A stretch of 50,000 nt of DNA from Symsagittifera roscoffensis (GCF_963678635.1 NW_026971318.1:1-50000), one strand, 5' to 3'. Positions 40,701 through 49,744 are shown, counted from the stretch's first letter. The notes: generated by a model not told the origin, from the sequence alone. Numbers and translations: made by a program.

Positions 40701-43700
40701 GGCGGCCTTCAGATTTTCGTTCTGAAGTATTTGGTGATATTTTTCTAAAACATTGAACATCTCGTCTTTTGTTTGTGATTGCATAAAAACATCGTCTAAA
40801 TAGGTGATTGCGTTTTTCTTGAGTATTAGTGGTCTAAAAATTTTGCTCATAAGAGCTGAAAATGCTGGTGGTCCTATGGATATTCCATAGAATAAGCGGT
40901 TGAATTCATATTGTTGGTTTCCGATAACAAATTGTGTTAAACGTCGTGATTGTTCATCTAGTGGCATTTGATTGTATGCACTATTCATATCGGCGGTTGT
41001 AAAGTATTTGCCGTTTATTTTTGTTAAAATAACTTGTATTGGTTCAATGGGCCAATTACATTTTGATTCATCTATAAGTGAATTGAGGTATCTAGCATCG
41101 AGAACGATTTTTAATGATTCTCCTTTAGCTAGAATGATAACGGGGTTGATGAATGTGTTCCCTTTTGGTTGTTCTTCTTTATTAACTGGTGATATAATGT
41201 TGTATTGTTCTAAAATATCGAGTAATCTGTTCACTTTATCATGTAAGTGAATTGGTACTTTACTTGCTCTCTGTTTTTTGAAAACTGCGTCTGGTTTTAA
41301 TGGGAGATGTAGTGATGAGCTGATTTTGCCAACATCAAATTTAGATGTTGCATAGACTGATGAATATTTAATTAGCTGTTTGGCTAACTTTTCGAATTCG
41401 TCTTGTGTTATTTGTGAATGTTGGAAATTAAACATTGTTAAAAATTTCTGTTGGTCCTCTGTGTAGTTACTTATGTTGAATGTAGGTTTGAAATATGGAG
41501 TTTTTGTGAAATAATCCGTATTTCTGTTTTCGTTACTTATTATATTATTTATAGATAATTCTTCATTAAGAATTGTAGATTGGCAAATATCTAGTAATTG
41601 GAGTATATTATTTACGCGATAGGCTTTTTCGTGTATTGGTGATATTGTAGCGTTGGTTTCGCAATAGCCTAAAAGTCCTAAAGGTAATGTTACTTGGTAA
41701 GGTGTATTGTTGTATACATGTAAGGAAATAATATCTGAATTCGAGTTTTTCAAATATTTTATTGATGAGATTGTGATTTTGAAAAATTTATGAATAGGTT
41801 TGAATTCAAAATCTGACATATAAAATTTTTGTTTGTTTTGTTTTTTATCATATTGGTGAACTTGTTTGATTGAAAAATTATAGATGTTTCCTGATAGTGG
41901 TTTCAAGTGTTTTCTTTGTTGGTTATATATTGGGTAAAATTTTGAAAAGAATGGTGGTTGTTTATTTAATCTTTGAAAAAATGTTAAGGATGTCTCTTTT
42001 GTTTTTGTATATTTATCTTTGATTAATATTTTACTATTTAGGATGTTAATTGTTGGTATATACTTCGAAATAAATGCTATTCCAATGATATTATATTTAA
42101 TATCAGTGATATGGAATATTTGTTTAAATGGCTTATTTAAAATTTTGCTTTGCTCCATTGTTCTGGTGGGGAGGAGAAATAATTGTATTTTTCCGTAGTT
42201 TATCAATGTTGATCCTTGTGCTGTTGCTAACTTACTGGAGGTTTCAAGAGTTGTTAGCTTTGGGTGTAAAGTTTTTATTTCATTCCATGTGGGGATGTTT
42301 ATTATGTTTGATTCTGCTCCTGAATCAATTAAAAAATCTATTTCAAGGTCTGGTGGTTGAAATTCTTTATTTCTTGGGCTTTCTAAGAGAAATGGTATTG
42401 TCCAAATTTTTTCTTTGGGTTGTTCTTTTTGTATATTTTGATAGATGTGGTTTGTATTCAAGCATTTTGTTTTGATGTTTTTATTGGTTTGATTTGTAGT
42501 GTTAATCTCATTTGTTTCTTGCGTCGTTGGTGTGGGATTTATGGGTGTAGTGTAATAATTTTGAAGAAATTCTGATTGATTTTCATATATGTGTGATGAA
42601 AAAGTCTGTTCATATATGACAGATTCATAGTCATTTTCGACTTTTATCATATTGATAGAAAGAGTGTTTTCAGTATCACTTTCTGAATCTGATGATGTAC
42701 AGTTTATTTGATTGAGTTGTAACGTATCAGTTACTGTGTCATCAATACCTGGAGGGTCTGATGTTGTTTCTGGATTAGATTGTACTTGATTAATATGTCT
42801 TTGATGTTTAGGTGTACTACTTCTGTGGCGATTATTAGAATTATTATAGTTATTATTATTCCGGTGTGGTGATTGGGAATAATTTCTATAACGATTATTA
42901 TAACTTGAGTGTCGATTTTGTGAATTATTTCGCGATCTGTTTTGGTAATTATTGTTTGGTCTGTTATAGTTCGATCTATTATATGAGTTATTCCTTGATT
43001 GATTGTTCGGGTAATTCTGGTTTCGGTTGTTTGAATAACTTCTAATTCGATTATAGGAGTAGTTTCTATTCCTATTGTATGATGAATTTCGTGATTGGTT
43101 GTTTGGATAGTAGTTATTTCTTGATTGGGAATTAGATCTAGAAACAAATCGTTGTGTATTTGAATTTGATCTGGAGTAGTTACTTCTACTATTTGGTCTA
43201 TTGTAGTGATTTTGTGATGAATTTTGCGTGTTTCTTCGTTCTGGTGATCTTCCTCTATAACTTGAGTTATATGGTGATTGATTTCTTGTATAATTTGTAT
43301 TGTTCGGGAGTGGTTTTCCTGAACTGTTGTTGCTGTAGACTGTTTTGTTCGGTAGGTTTTGATCTTTTTTCATGTATTGATGGAATGATTTATTTGGTTC
43401 TTTATATTTTTGAGGTTTATTTTGATTGTCTTGCTGTTTTTGTCTACATTCGGAAATACTATGTCCGTATCGTCGGCAATAATTACACCATTTTTTGAAA
43501 GATGGTTTGCCTTTAAAGTTTGGGTTCTTTTCGTAAATATTGAGTATTTCAGTGATTTTTTCAACGAGGTCTGTCTCTGATTCCTGTATATTATTAATAT
43601 TAGTGGGAGTCGTTTCAATTCTGTTAACGTATTGTAATTTCAGATTTTCCGTTTCTTCTAGTTTCATCGTGATTTCTGCTTGTTCTAATTTGTCTACTAG

Positions 43701-46010
43701 TTTTCGAAAATCTAAATCGGGTTCTCGAATTGAAGAAGGATGGGATGCTCTCTTTTTTATTGCTATTTTCCTTAATTGTGGTGTTAAGGTCATCATTAAG
43801 ATTTCTGTCATCTTTGTGTTTTTATAGTCATGTGTATTTAATGAATATGCTTTTCGAACTAGTGTTTCGATTCGTACTGCTATTTGCTTGATGGTTTCGT
43901 TTGGTAATCTGCGAATTTCATTACATAAAACTCTTTGTTGTTGTTTGTTTCTTTCGGAGTCAAACATTTTTGAAAATTCCTGTGTAAACCTTTTCCAGTT
44001 TGATTTTATTTCTAGAGGTAGTACTGAAAACCATTTTTGGGCTGCGCCATCTAAGGTTGTTTGTATTAACGCTGTGCGTCGATGTATCCAGTTTTGATGT
44101 AGTGGCGTATTAATTGGTTCAGGTCCAATATTTAAAATCAGGTTTGCTGTTACTGCATTTAAATAATCTTCTACAGAGTATTCAGGGTCTGTTCCTGTGA
44201 AAACCATTAAAGGTTTGTTTGATGTTATTGATGATCCACCCATAAGGTATGGATTCATTGTCATTTGTAATGATTCTGCTGCATTTGGCATTTGAGAAAA
44301 ATTTGAAAGTTGGTTTCTTGTTATTTCATGTTGTTGGAGATAATATGGGAGTGGTATTTCATTTTGCATTTGTGATGGTTGATACGAGTGTGCAGTCATT
44401 GGATTTTGTTGTTGAATTGGTTGAAAAGATTGTGTATTAATTAGATTTTGTTGTTGAATTGGTTGTTGATGTTGTGCATCTATTGATTGTGGAGAAAAAT
44501 TTCTATGATTTGTACGTGTTTTCTGTATTCCTTGTCTACGATATTCTTGAGTATTTGGTGCAAATATATCTGGTTGTAAGAAATCATCATCTGAGGATAA
44601 ATAATCCATTTGATAAGATGTCTGTTTTTTATTTTTATTTTGTTGAAAAAATGGGTAATTTTCACTGTGATCCTGTGGAGGATTTGTTTGGAAATTTATT
44701 GAATTAGGTTGGGTCATTGGGTTATCCCAATTTCGAGATCTTGTATATTGGTTAAAATTTCTTTGTGGTTGATTATATGTTTTTGATGGATGTGTATAAT
44801 TATAATTATGGTCTGTAAAGTTGTTTCTAGTGAATGTTTTGCGTGTTTTTGATGGTATTGTCATGGGTCTGTATGTTTGGTAATCTATATGTGAATATTT
44901 AGGGGCAACCGAAGGTTTAACGGTTGATTGTAAGGTTACCTGTGTTTGTGAAGGATTTGTATTTCTTGGTGTTGTTAAATTTGGGCGTATTGGTGAAATA
45001 CTTTGTTGTGTAGTTGTTGTGTGTACAATTTCTTCATTTATGAAGTGTGATGGTGTCTGGATATCTTGTTGAGTAAGATTCCTAGTTCCATTGAGGTTTT
45101 CATTGTGTATGACTGTAGAGTTTAAACTATTATTTTGTGTATCGGGCAAAAATGTATTATAGTTTAATGGTGTTGCATCAATGGTGAATGGTATTACTCT
45201 TACATAATCTCTTATGTAAGATATCGTACTTATTGCTTGACTTGAGATTGATTGTGGGAAGCTTATAAATGCGGGATGAGACCATTCGGGGTCCCAAACA
45301 TAATCTGATTGTTCTGTGATAGCGGTATCATCGTTCGAGTTTTGGGGTCTAAAATTTTTTCTTGCTTGTGCAATTAAATCAATATTGTGTGTGAAATAAT
45401 CTATTATGAACCATGCCAAAATTTTTTGTAGATCGTGTTTTGTATGTTGTGAAACGTCGTCTTTCGTGAAATTTTCTTTAATGATGTTTAAATAACTAGA
45501 GAGTAGTGTGATTTCATGTCGTACTCTTAAATGTTTAGATGTTTCTGTCGGTGAGACATTTGTTATTGGGATTTCATTTTCTAATATCGAAATATAACTA
45601 TATATTATTGCGAAAACTTCATTGGTGAATATGGAGTTTGCTCTTTGTGAGTTATGATATTGGATGCTTTTTATATATTCTGAAAAAACTTTTGAAAATT
45701 CTAAATCAAGATTGTCTGTTTGGATTGTATATTTTCTATGATTATGGTTTGGTGAGGTGAATTCTATGGAGTAGATTCCATACTGTTGTGTTATGTTGCA
45801 TATATCTTTTAAGTAGTGGTCTATGATTTGTCTTTTGATTTTTACATCTGGGAACTCTGTTTTACATGGACTGATTCCGGGTTCAAATAAATTTAATAGT
45901 AAATTTTTGCAAAATATATGCTGTCCTCTATCAGTGGTTGCATCTACTATAAAAGGAAAGATTTCATCATCATCTGGGGTTTCGTCACCTGGGGTGTGCG
46001 TTGAGCTCAT
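37788..46010 (-). CDS. gag-pol: Gag-Pol polyprotein, unit C (2740 aa, intact)
   Basis: This is the full enzymatic set in one frame. The long N-terminal part has a mixed helical region (1 to about 230) and a Gln/Asn/Pro/Tyr-rich region (about 300-600) before the conserved Gag core, unusually large for Metaviridae Gag. After the CCHC knuckle comes an Arg/Ser/Asn/Tyr-rich stretch, then protease, a spacer of about 330 residues, RT (YLDD 1737-1740), RNase H, a second spacer of about 240 residues, integrase (Asp2321, Asp2381, Glu2417) and a basic Gln/Asn-rich tail. The PR-RT spacer contains a beta-rich segment ending in LPLGLLGYCE that faintly recalls dUTPase-like folds; this is weak. The start at 46010 is the first ATG of the open frame. 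Confidence 0.95.
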   Translation of the reverse strand: MSSTHTPGDETPDDDEIFPFIVDATTDRGQHIFCKNLLLNLFEPGISPCKTEFPDVKIKRQIIDHYLKDICNITQQYGIYSIEFTSPNHNHRKYTIQTDNLDLEFSKVFSEYIKSIQYHNSQRANSIFTNEVFAIIYSYISILENEIPITNVSPTETSKHLRVRHEITLLSSYLNIIKENFTKDDVSQHTKHDLQKILAWFIIDYFTHNIDLIAQARKNFRPQNSNDDTAITEQSDYVWDPEWSHPAFISFPQSISSQAISTISYIRDYVRVIPFTIDATPLNYNTFLPDTQNNSLNSTVIHNENLNGTRNLTQQDIQTPSHFINEEIVHTTTTQQSISPIRPNLTTPRNTNPSQTQVTLQSTVKPSVAPKYSHIDYQTYRPMTIPSKTRKTFTRNNFTDHNYNYTHPSKTYNQPQRNFNQYTRSRNWDNPMTQPNSINFQTNPPQDHSENYPFFQQNKNKKQTSYQMDYLSSDDDFLQPDIFAPNTQEYRRQGIQKTRTNHRNFSPQSIDAQHQQPIQQQNLINTQSFQPIQQQNPMTAHSYQPSQMQNEIPLPYYLQQHEITRNQLSNFSQMPNAAESLQMTMNPYLMGGSSITSNKPLMVFTGTDPEYSVEDYLNAVTANLILNIGPEPINTPLHQNWIHRRTALIQTTLDGAAQKWFSVLPLEIKSNWKRFTQEFSKMFDSERNKQQQRVLCNEIRRLPNETIKQIAVRIETLVRKAYSLNTHDYKNTKMTEILMMTLTPQLRKIAIKKRASHPSSIREPDLDFRKLVDKLEQAEITMKLEETENLKLQYVNRIETTPTNINNIQESETDLVEKITEILNIYEKNPNFKGKPSFKKWCNYCRRYGHSISECRQKQQDNQNKPQKYKEPNKSFHQYMKKDQNLPNKTVYSNNSSGKPLPNNTNYTRNQSPYNSSYRGRSPERRNTQNSSQNHYNRPNSRSNYSRSNSNTQRFVSRSNSQSRNNYYPNNQSRNSSYNRNRNYSYNRIRSYSNNRNQNYPNNQSRNNSYNRSNYNRPNNNYQNRSRNNSQNRHSSYNNRYRNYSQSPHRNNNNYNNSNNRHRSSTPKHQRHINQVQSNPETTSDPPGIDDTVTDTLQLNQINCTSSDSESDTENTLSINMIKVENDYESVIYEQTFSSHIYENQSEFLQNYYTTPINPTPTTQETNEINTTNQTNKNIKTKCLNTNHIYQNIQKEQPKEKIWTIPFLLESPRNKEFQPPDLEIDFLIDSGAESNIINIPTWNEIKTLHPKLTTLETSSKLATAQGSTLINYGKIQLFLLPTRTMEQSKILNKPFKQIFHITDIKYNIIGIAFISKYIPTINILNSKILIKDKYTKTKETSLTFFQRLNKQPPFFSKFYPIYNQQRKHLKPLSGNIYNFSIKQVHQYDKKQNKQKFYMSDFEFKPIHKFFKITISSIKYLKNSNSDIISLHVYNNTPYQVTLPLGLLGYCETNATISPIHEKAYRVNNILQLLDICQSTILNEELSINNIISNENRNTDYFTKTPYFKPTFNISNYTEDQQKFLTMFNFQHSQITQDEFEKLAKQLIKYSSVYATSKFDVGKISSSLHLPLKPDAVFKKQRASKVPIHLHDKVNRLLDILEQYNIISPVNKEEQPKGNTFINPVIILAKGESLKIVLDARYLNSLIDESKCNWPIEPIQVILTKINGKYFTTADMNSAYNQMPLDEQSRRLTQFVIGNQQYEFNRLFYGISIGPPAFSALMSKIFRPLILKKNAITYLDDVFMQSQTKDEMFNVLEKYHQILQNENLKAAPDKSHFFLTRVKFLGHNIERKTITPLKSRIDAIQKLQPPTNKKKIQEFLGMLNFLSKYVYKMQLYLRPFYNILRQQNNFEWNTEHQTRFEEIKKLLTEQISNTIPDSNQPFYAMCDASNFGIGAALLQSHNGTNKMNLISANSRLFTQAELRLSTLMRECTAIIYTLTEYEFLILGSKHPTVLFTDHKPIIFLFTQKSNPNHRVYRFQLILMKFPNLHIVWTAGKNLALPDTLSRNTPPELLTRKTTVEIPKNIKFYLAENETSPRLECKYAVKTDIEQSQINSLQHFPLYLDCQNNHYEVDLLGTSTFKPIPYSQWIKNNTQQKRTKQHPPKKDHFPLIEKENLTDKINLSGPQTNDSKYTINQVFDLHDPLDTIPLSKFEIENIFLPPTETITISTLKQYQNLDPIIRQLKSWHKYKTKPVKADSTILGNKTLIRYFRKFNNTTINENTDLLEYNLNESTVPCLPLSMILIAFNISHTQNIKGHSGSEKTYSNFIQNFYFPNAPIWIKVLCNDCIVCQLNKPYPNQKQIAQKQDFKGQSLYFNHRISFDTKGPISPSSEGNSYIMVIVDAFTHYVALNPVPHCNAYYAYTTLYEHWIAKFGLPEILVTDNGTEFINNEIITLCHLYNIKHKPRTSHAPWTNGLVEGMNRSLQEYLRCIINGNDTKYTEWSADVKLFPLAYNSQITTNLGMSPYEMVFNQKPRKPIMFTANSHKNAQGYCQPNKDSICYNLPLHTHDEDHFHHPQILKLASGTHTEWILNRDKKHNEIYQKITKKLLQRQNINEQINSRFTPASELKIGTFVLIPNFNTQKGISKKLQPLRKGPYQIIAKPTDVTYKITDSNKKEIVQHRNNLLPYYPKEYALRELTQLYSFTGLKIIQNEPHLKNTEQNDNPTENQNTKPTATKNNTQNHKESPKQRKNRKMTEQIIPQEQIDKSENRKTTRLRNQPRKNYKIFIPQSKILKKVEFQK

Positions 46011-46459
46011 TTTTTCGTTCGATGACTGTTAATATGTAATTATTAATGTGTCGAATTGGTTGATTCCAATTGTATAAATGTACTGGTTTGTGTTTATACT
46101 GCTTTTTTATTCTTCTTTTTCCTCTTTTTGATGAATTTGAAGTTGTTTCTGAGTCAGAAAAATATAATTGATCGTGAAGTGGGCAATTTTTATCTATTGA
46201 TTCTTTTAGTTTGTAAAGTTCGTCTAAACTTCTAAACTGTTGGTTTCTGATTCTGAAAATGCGTTTCGATTTTTTGAAAATCTTTTTCGTGTTATTTGTC
46301 TTTGTTTCGTTATTATTTTTCTTTTTAGTGTTTGTCGTTTTGTTCGAATGTATCCAACTGTTTGTGTATGAGGTGTGATTACAAGGTCGTATTTTTTTTA
46401 TCTATTTCACAATTGTGTAAAACGATTGTTTGTTTATTTCCTAGGTTTTTAAATGACAT
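45985..46459 (-). pseudogene. 155-codon basic leader ORF, unit C, doubly frameshifted
   Basis: It carries the same 8-bp duplication as unit B plus a one-base loss in a T run (eight Ts at about 46392-46399 where units A and B have nine positions), so the frame fails soon after the ATG. It is the only clear defect seen in unit C. Confidence 0.55.
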
Positions 46460-47693
46460 AAGGTTTAGGATGACGGATGCAAAAGGTTGTTAAATGGTTT
46501 CTATTTTCCTAAACTGTTAGTTCTTACGATTTTTTGGTTAGCTTAACCTGGGTCTATTTGTTCAGGGTTGGAGAGAAAAGTATATCGATTCCGAAGAATG
46601 ATTTTTTACTTTCTCGTGGCTAGTATAAGTTAAGGTGTTAACTTACTTAACCTTACTTAGGGGTAGTGATTGTGTTCAAGGGTTGGAGAATAGTAAATCG
46701 ATCCACAGGGTTCAGGTATAATTAGAACGCGAGTAGTTCGTTAGATACTATTTTAAATTTACTAAGTCTAAGATTTATCCTGGGTCTGGTAAAAGGGGGG
46801 GTCAAGTGAAGGATGAATAACCGAAGTTCTTCACTGTTTATCCTAATTTGAATGATTAGTTTTGTTTAAAAATTTCTATTAGTCTTAGGTCTTTAGAAAG
46901 GGTTGGGTAGTGAATCGACGTTTGAGGTCGTTAGACACTAATTAAGTGGGTGGGGGAGAACAAAGTTGTTCTGTTTGATCCAAGGATAAGCCTTGATGAT
47001 CAAATTTGAAATTTAATTAAGTAGAAAATGATTTAAGATCCAAGGATAAGCCTTGATGATCTGGTTTTAAAATTAAGTGAATTTAAGTTTTAATAAAATT
47101 TTAAATGTGTGTAAAGGAAAGATTTAGTGTTTTGATGATATTAGTGGGTTTATGATTGCTGTTATGTTTTAGGTGATGGAGCTGGAACAACAGGATGATT
47201 TATGATTACTAACCATTTATTGTCATGCTACTAATTTTTATTTTTTATTTTTCAATAAATATTTTTCAAACATGTTTTGTATATTACTGCAGAGTTTTAG
47301 GAAAACGATCTTAGATCTTTTTATCAATCGTTATTGTATATTAATAATTTTGTTTAGCGCCTGAAATGATTTTGAAGATTAACTTCAAGGTTTTATGTTT
47401 GCAAATGAAAATCTAAATTCATTGCCAGTAGTATTCTAAATATAAAAGTTTGTTCTGGTTTTTGCCTAACTATCATATAGCTATATGGCAAGTTTCTACT
47501 TTGTCGTATGTCGTCTCTGGTTCGAGGTCTTCTTCCAATTCCGGGTAGTTCTGTTATGGTTCGGAATATTGGCTCTGATCTATTGAGTCGTAGAGACATT
47601 TCGATTAAATTATTGTCGTATAACATTTTGTAAATGTTTTTGTCTAATTTCTAATCTATTTTGGTTAATTCTAAGCTATTAAGGTCTTGTTCG
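46460..47693 (-). other. 5' leader, unit C
   Basis: It contains two identical 25-bp hairpin repeats (46977-47001 and 47037-47061), the three degenerate GGTTGG...ATCGA modules, a minus-strand GTAAGT donor-like site near 46640, and the 77-aa ORF. No other ORF is supported. Confidence 0.5.
47393..47626 (-). CDS. 77-aa conserved leader ORF, unit C
   Basis: The peptide is identical to those of units A and B. It is the first ATG-initiated ORF of useful length after the LTR of the intact unit, so ribosomes scanning the genomic RNA would meet it before gag. The central region is Arg-rich. No known family is recognised. Confidence 0.5.
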   Translation of the reverse strand: MLYDNNLIEMSLRLNRSEPIFRTITELPGIGRRPRTRDDIRQSRNLPYSYMIVRQKPEQTFIFRILLAMNLDFHLQT

Positions 47694-47711
47694 AGACTTA
47701 TGGTCGCACCA
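47694..47711 (-). promoter_or_regulatory. Putative primer-binding site, unit C
   Basis: It starts TGGTGCGACC on the minus strand, two bases from the LTR edge. The donor tRNA is not identified. Confidence 0.4.
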
Positions 47712-47713
47712 GA

Positions 47714-48123
47714 TGAGTTATGACTGGAGTGTATAACTCATAGAGTAATTTCGGATAGGGTACACCGTCTGCTCGTCACGCTATCTTATTTTCGGCCGGA
47801 TAGATTCGTGCAACTTCTTAGTCTAATACCGATCCTAATCTTACTCTTATACTATCTAGTCTCAGGTTGTTTAACTAGTCTCTGCTAGGCTCAATAGATC
47901 TAGGGTATACTGGTTTATTGCGGCTGCTGAAGTGCTCGGGAGAGTCCAACTATTTTCTAAGTTAAATTCAAATCTCTCTGGTGCTGAAATTACAAGTAAC
48001 TTCAGCACTTACAAATAAGTGGGTTGTTAGTTAGATGGATCATGATTGGTTAATATTAAATACTTTACATTGGTAAAATATCTAATTTATCCAATCATAA
48101 AATGTAGTTTAGATCAGGTTCCA
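47714..48123 (-). repeat. 5' LTR of unit C (410 bp), right border of the array
   Basis: The minus strand begins TGGAACC at the host junction. CCAAT/ATTGG motifs (near 48040-48100) and an AT-rich stretch would be the U3 promoter. A 13-bp inverted repeat with one mismatch lies at 47981-48008. It drives transcription leftwards, away from the host gene. Confidence 0.7.
47914..47919 (-). terminator. AATAAA signal in 5' LTR of unit C
   Basis: The same signal is present in the upstream LTR, where it must be bypassed for genomic RNA synthesis, as in other LTR elements. Confidence 0.4.
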
Positions 48124-48862
48124 GTTTGTCGAATTAAAAAATGCATGGATGCCAATGAATCAGTCGTTCAGTCTGTATCAAGGTTACTTGTATTGATTGT
48201 ACAAAGTCAGTTTAACGGGCTCGTACGATAGGCACCTGAACACGAATAAGCAAACTTGAATTTGTTGAACTCTGTGGAACGTTTACAATAATCACTTTAA
48301 GTACTATTTTAGGGAATCCATTTTTGGTCTACAAACCCTAAAATTCTGCTCTCTAAATTTCTGCAAACCTCTAAATTTCTGCGAAAACAGCCCATTTTGA
48401 CCTATACGTTTTAACTACCGGAAGCGCAAAAATTTTTGCTTCAAAATGGATTTTTAGTGTTGTGAGAGAGCTAAGAAAGTCAATTTTATCGGCCTTCTTA
48501 GCTTGTTGAAAATCATGGTCCACGAAGAAGCATTCTTGAAAAATCCTAGAACCCCCTCCTCCTATTTAATTCTTCATCTGCCCCTGCATCAACTTTTTGA
48601 TGGCAATTGTCAAACAGGCCAGAGAACTTCAAAACCATTTCTTTAGTTTATTTTGATGACACGCTGTGAATTTTTCGTTGTTTTCGTCTCATCGTGAAAA
48701 CTGCGGGAAGAGCTAGTTTTGATGCTTTTATTTATAGATGAGCCAACGTGCTTCGAAATGAATTTAGATAATGCAATGTTTTCTGTGCTCCAGTTCATTA
48801 TTTAATCTTTTCTTGTTAAAAATCACCTTTAGGCTGAGAAATATTTGATTTTTTTTCTATCT
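48124..48862. other. Host intergenic DNA upstream of the protease gene
   Basis: This is unique sequence with no repeat-unit homology. It includes the putative promoter and 5' UTR of the serine protease homologue. I see only an ambiguous TATA-like stretch (TTTATTTATAG near 48729-48739) and no ORF worth reporting. Confidence 0.6.
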
Positions 48863-49224
48863 ATGGTGAGCCTACTTGGGGTTGTTATTTATTTTGTAAT
48901 AGTATTTAAAACATTAGCGAGTACCGTTGAAATAGATGTTGAAAAGCGAATAATTGGTGGAGTAAAGGCGAAGATTCCTACTTATGCTGGAAACTACTAC
49001 GTGAAAGTAGTCAAGACAACAGGGGAAGAAGACGAGTTAAATGAGTATTGTGGGGGAGTTGTCGTGGGCCATAGTTGGGTTTTGACCCATGCTTGGTGTG
49101 TGGAAGATGCCAATCATGTCCACCTGCTTCTGGGTAACTTCACATTTGGGGCAATGAGGAGCAAACTGCGAAGGGAAAAGTTCGAGACAATCATTGGGGG
49201 CGAAGACATTTATTTCTCCAATAG
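48863..49224 (+). CDS. Serine protease homologue, coding exon 1
   Basis: ATG 48863 opens a signal peptide (about residues 1-20), a short propeptide, a trypsin-type activation site Arg29|Ile30-Ile-Gly-Gly, and the Cys63...Cys79 loop of the chymotrypsin fold. The usual block around the catalytic His reads WVLTHAWC, so the His position is Trp78, with a His two residues earlier. The protein is therefore probably a non-catalytic homologue. The exon ends at AATAG|GTACTT (49224|49225) in phase 2, matching exon 2. The upstream in-frame TTG region is not needed. Secreted digestive or immune-type homologues are common in arthropods. Confidence 0.75.
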
Positions 49225-49327
49225 GTACTTCATTCATCCCATGAAATTAATTGCAAAACTGTATCGTAATTAATTTTGTAATTGTTTCCAGTCTGGTGTT
49301 TTAGATTTTCTTAAATCTCAAACACCA

Positions 49328-49372
49328 CCCCCCCCCCCCCCTCCCCTCCAATTCTCACTCTTTCTTTCTTTT

Positions 49373-49416
<44 letters not shown>
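49328..49416. repeat. Intronic C, CT and AC microsatellites
   Basis: C14 lies at 49328-49341, a CT run at about 49373-49388 and (AC)14 at 49389-49416, all inside the intron 49225-49563. Confidence 0.9.
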
Positions 49417-49421
<5 letters not shown>

Positions 49422-49563
49422 AATGGCAGATGTTCGGCGCTAAGTGCAATTTAATTGCAATACTATTAGATTATTCTTTCATTGGCGGTCAAATTTGGTA
49501 CTATACGACACTAGGAGAGGAGGAGGTTGTTTAAAACCTTCTTAAATTAACTTTGATTTTCAG

Positions 49564-49744
49564 CGAAGACGAAGATGGTGTTGCCCTTTTGAGGGTTCCA
49601 TTCACGATGCCGAAGAGTTGGATCAAACAACTTTGTTCCTATGAGTCAGATCTGCACAAGAAGGAATATTTTATAGGCATCATCGGAACCGGAGCCACCA
49701 AGGAAAAATCAGTGATGATGCCTCCTTTCCTCAAGTACATGAAG
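49564..49744 (+). CDS. Serine protease homologue, coding exon 2
   Basis: An acceptor, TTTTCAG|C, at 49563|49564 rejoins the frame of exon 1 exactly. The exon contains the block that normally carries catalytic Asp (xALL motif). Here it reads EDGVALLRV, with Gly at the Asp position and Asp one residue earlier, so a second catalytic residue is probably lost or shifted. The conserved GWG region reads GTG. The exon ends at ATGAAG|GTATTG (49744|49745). The segment with the catalytic Ser lies beyond the window. Confidence 0.7.

Larger units (their letters stand above)
29197..48123 (-). mobile_element. Unit C: complete giant Ty3/Gypsy-type LTR retroelement
   Basis: This unit runs from its 5' LTR (47714-48123) to the LTR it shares with unit B (29197-29606), about 18.9 kb. 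The right border is seen directly: units A and B continue past the motif GGTTCCA into element DNA, whereas here the sequence switches to unrelated host DNA after 48123. Gag-Pol, both hydrophobic ORFs, ORF Y, the envelope-like ORF and ORF Z are all open. Only the 155-codon leader ORF is broken. The two LTRs look identical by eye, so the unit is either a recent insertion or has been homogenised. The Ty3/Gypsy assignment rests on the domain order PR-RT-RH-IN in one ORF. The target-site duplication cannot be seen because the left end of the array is outside the window. Confidence 0.9.

Noticed and set aside
45000-46010. Chromodomain, dUTPase or RNA-virus polymerase in Gag-Pol
   Set aside because: I looked for conserved motifs of these and found only a vague beta-rich segment between protease and RT, too weak to call.
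1-48123. Array as a pure assembly duplication
   Set aside because: Units differ by substitutions, an 8-bp duplication and a 4-bp deletion, and unit A is clearly diverged. Exact unit number may still be misassembled.
48046-48231. 61-codon ORF across the LTR-host junction
   Set aside because: It spans the border of the array and unrelated host DNA, so it is a chance frame.
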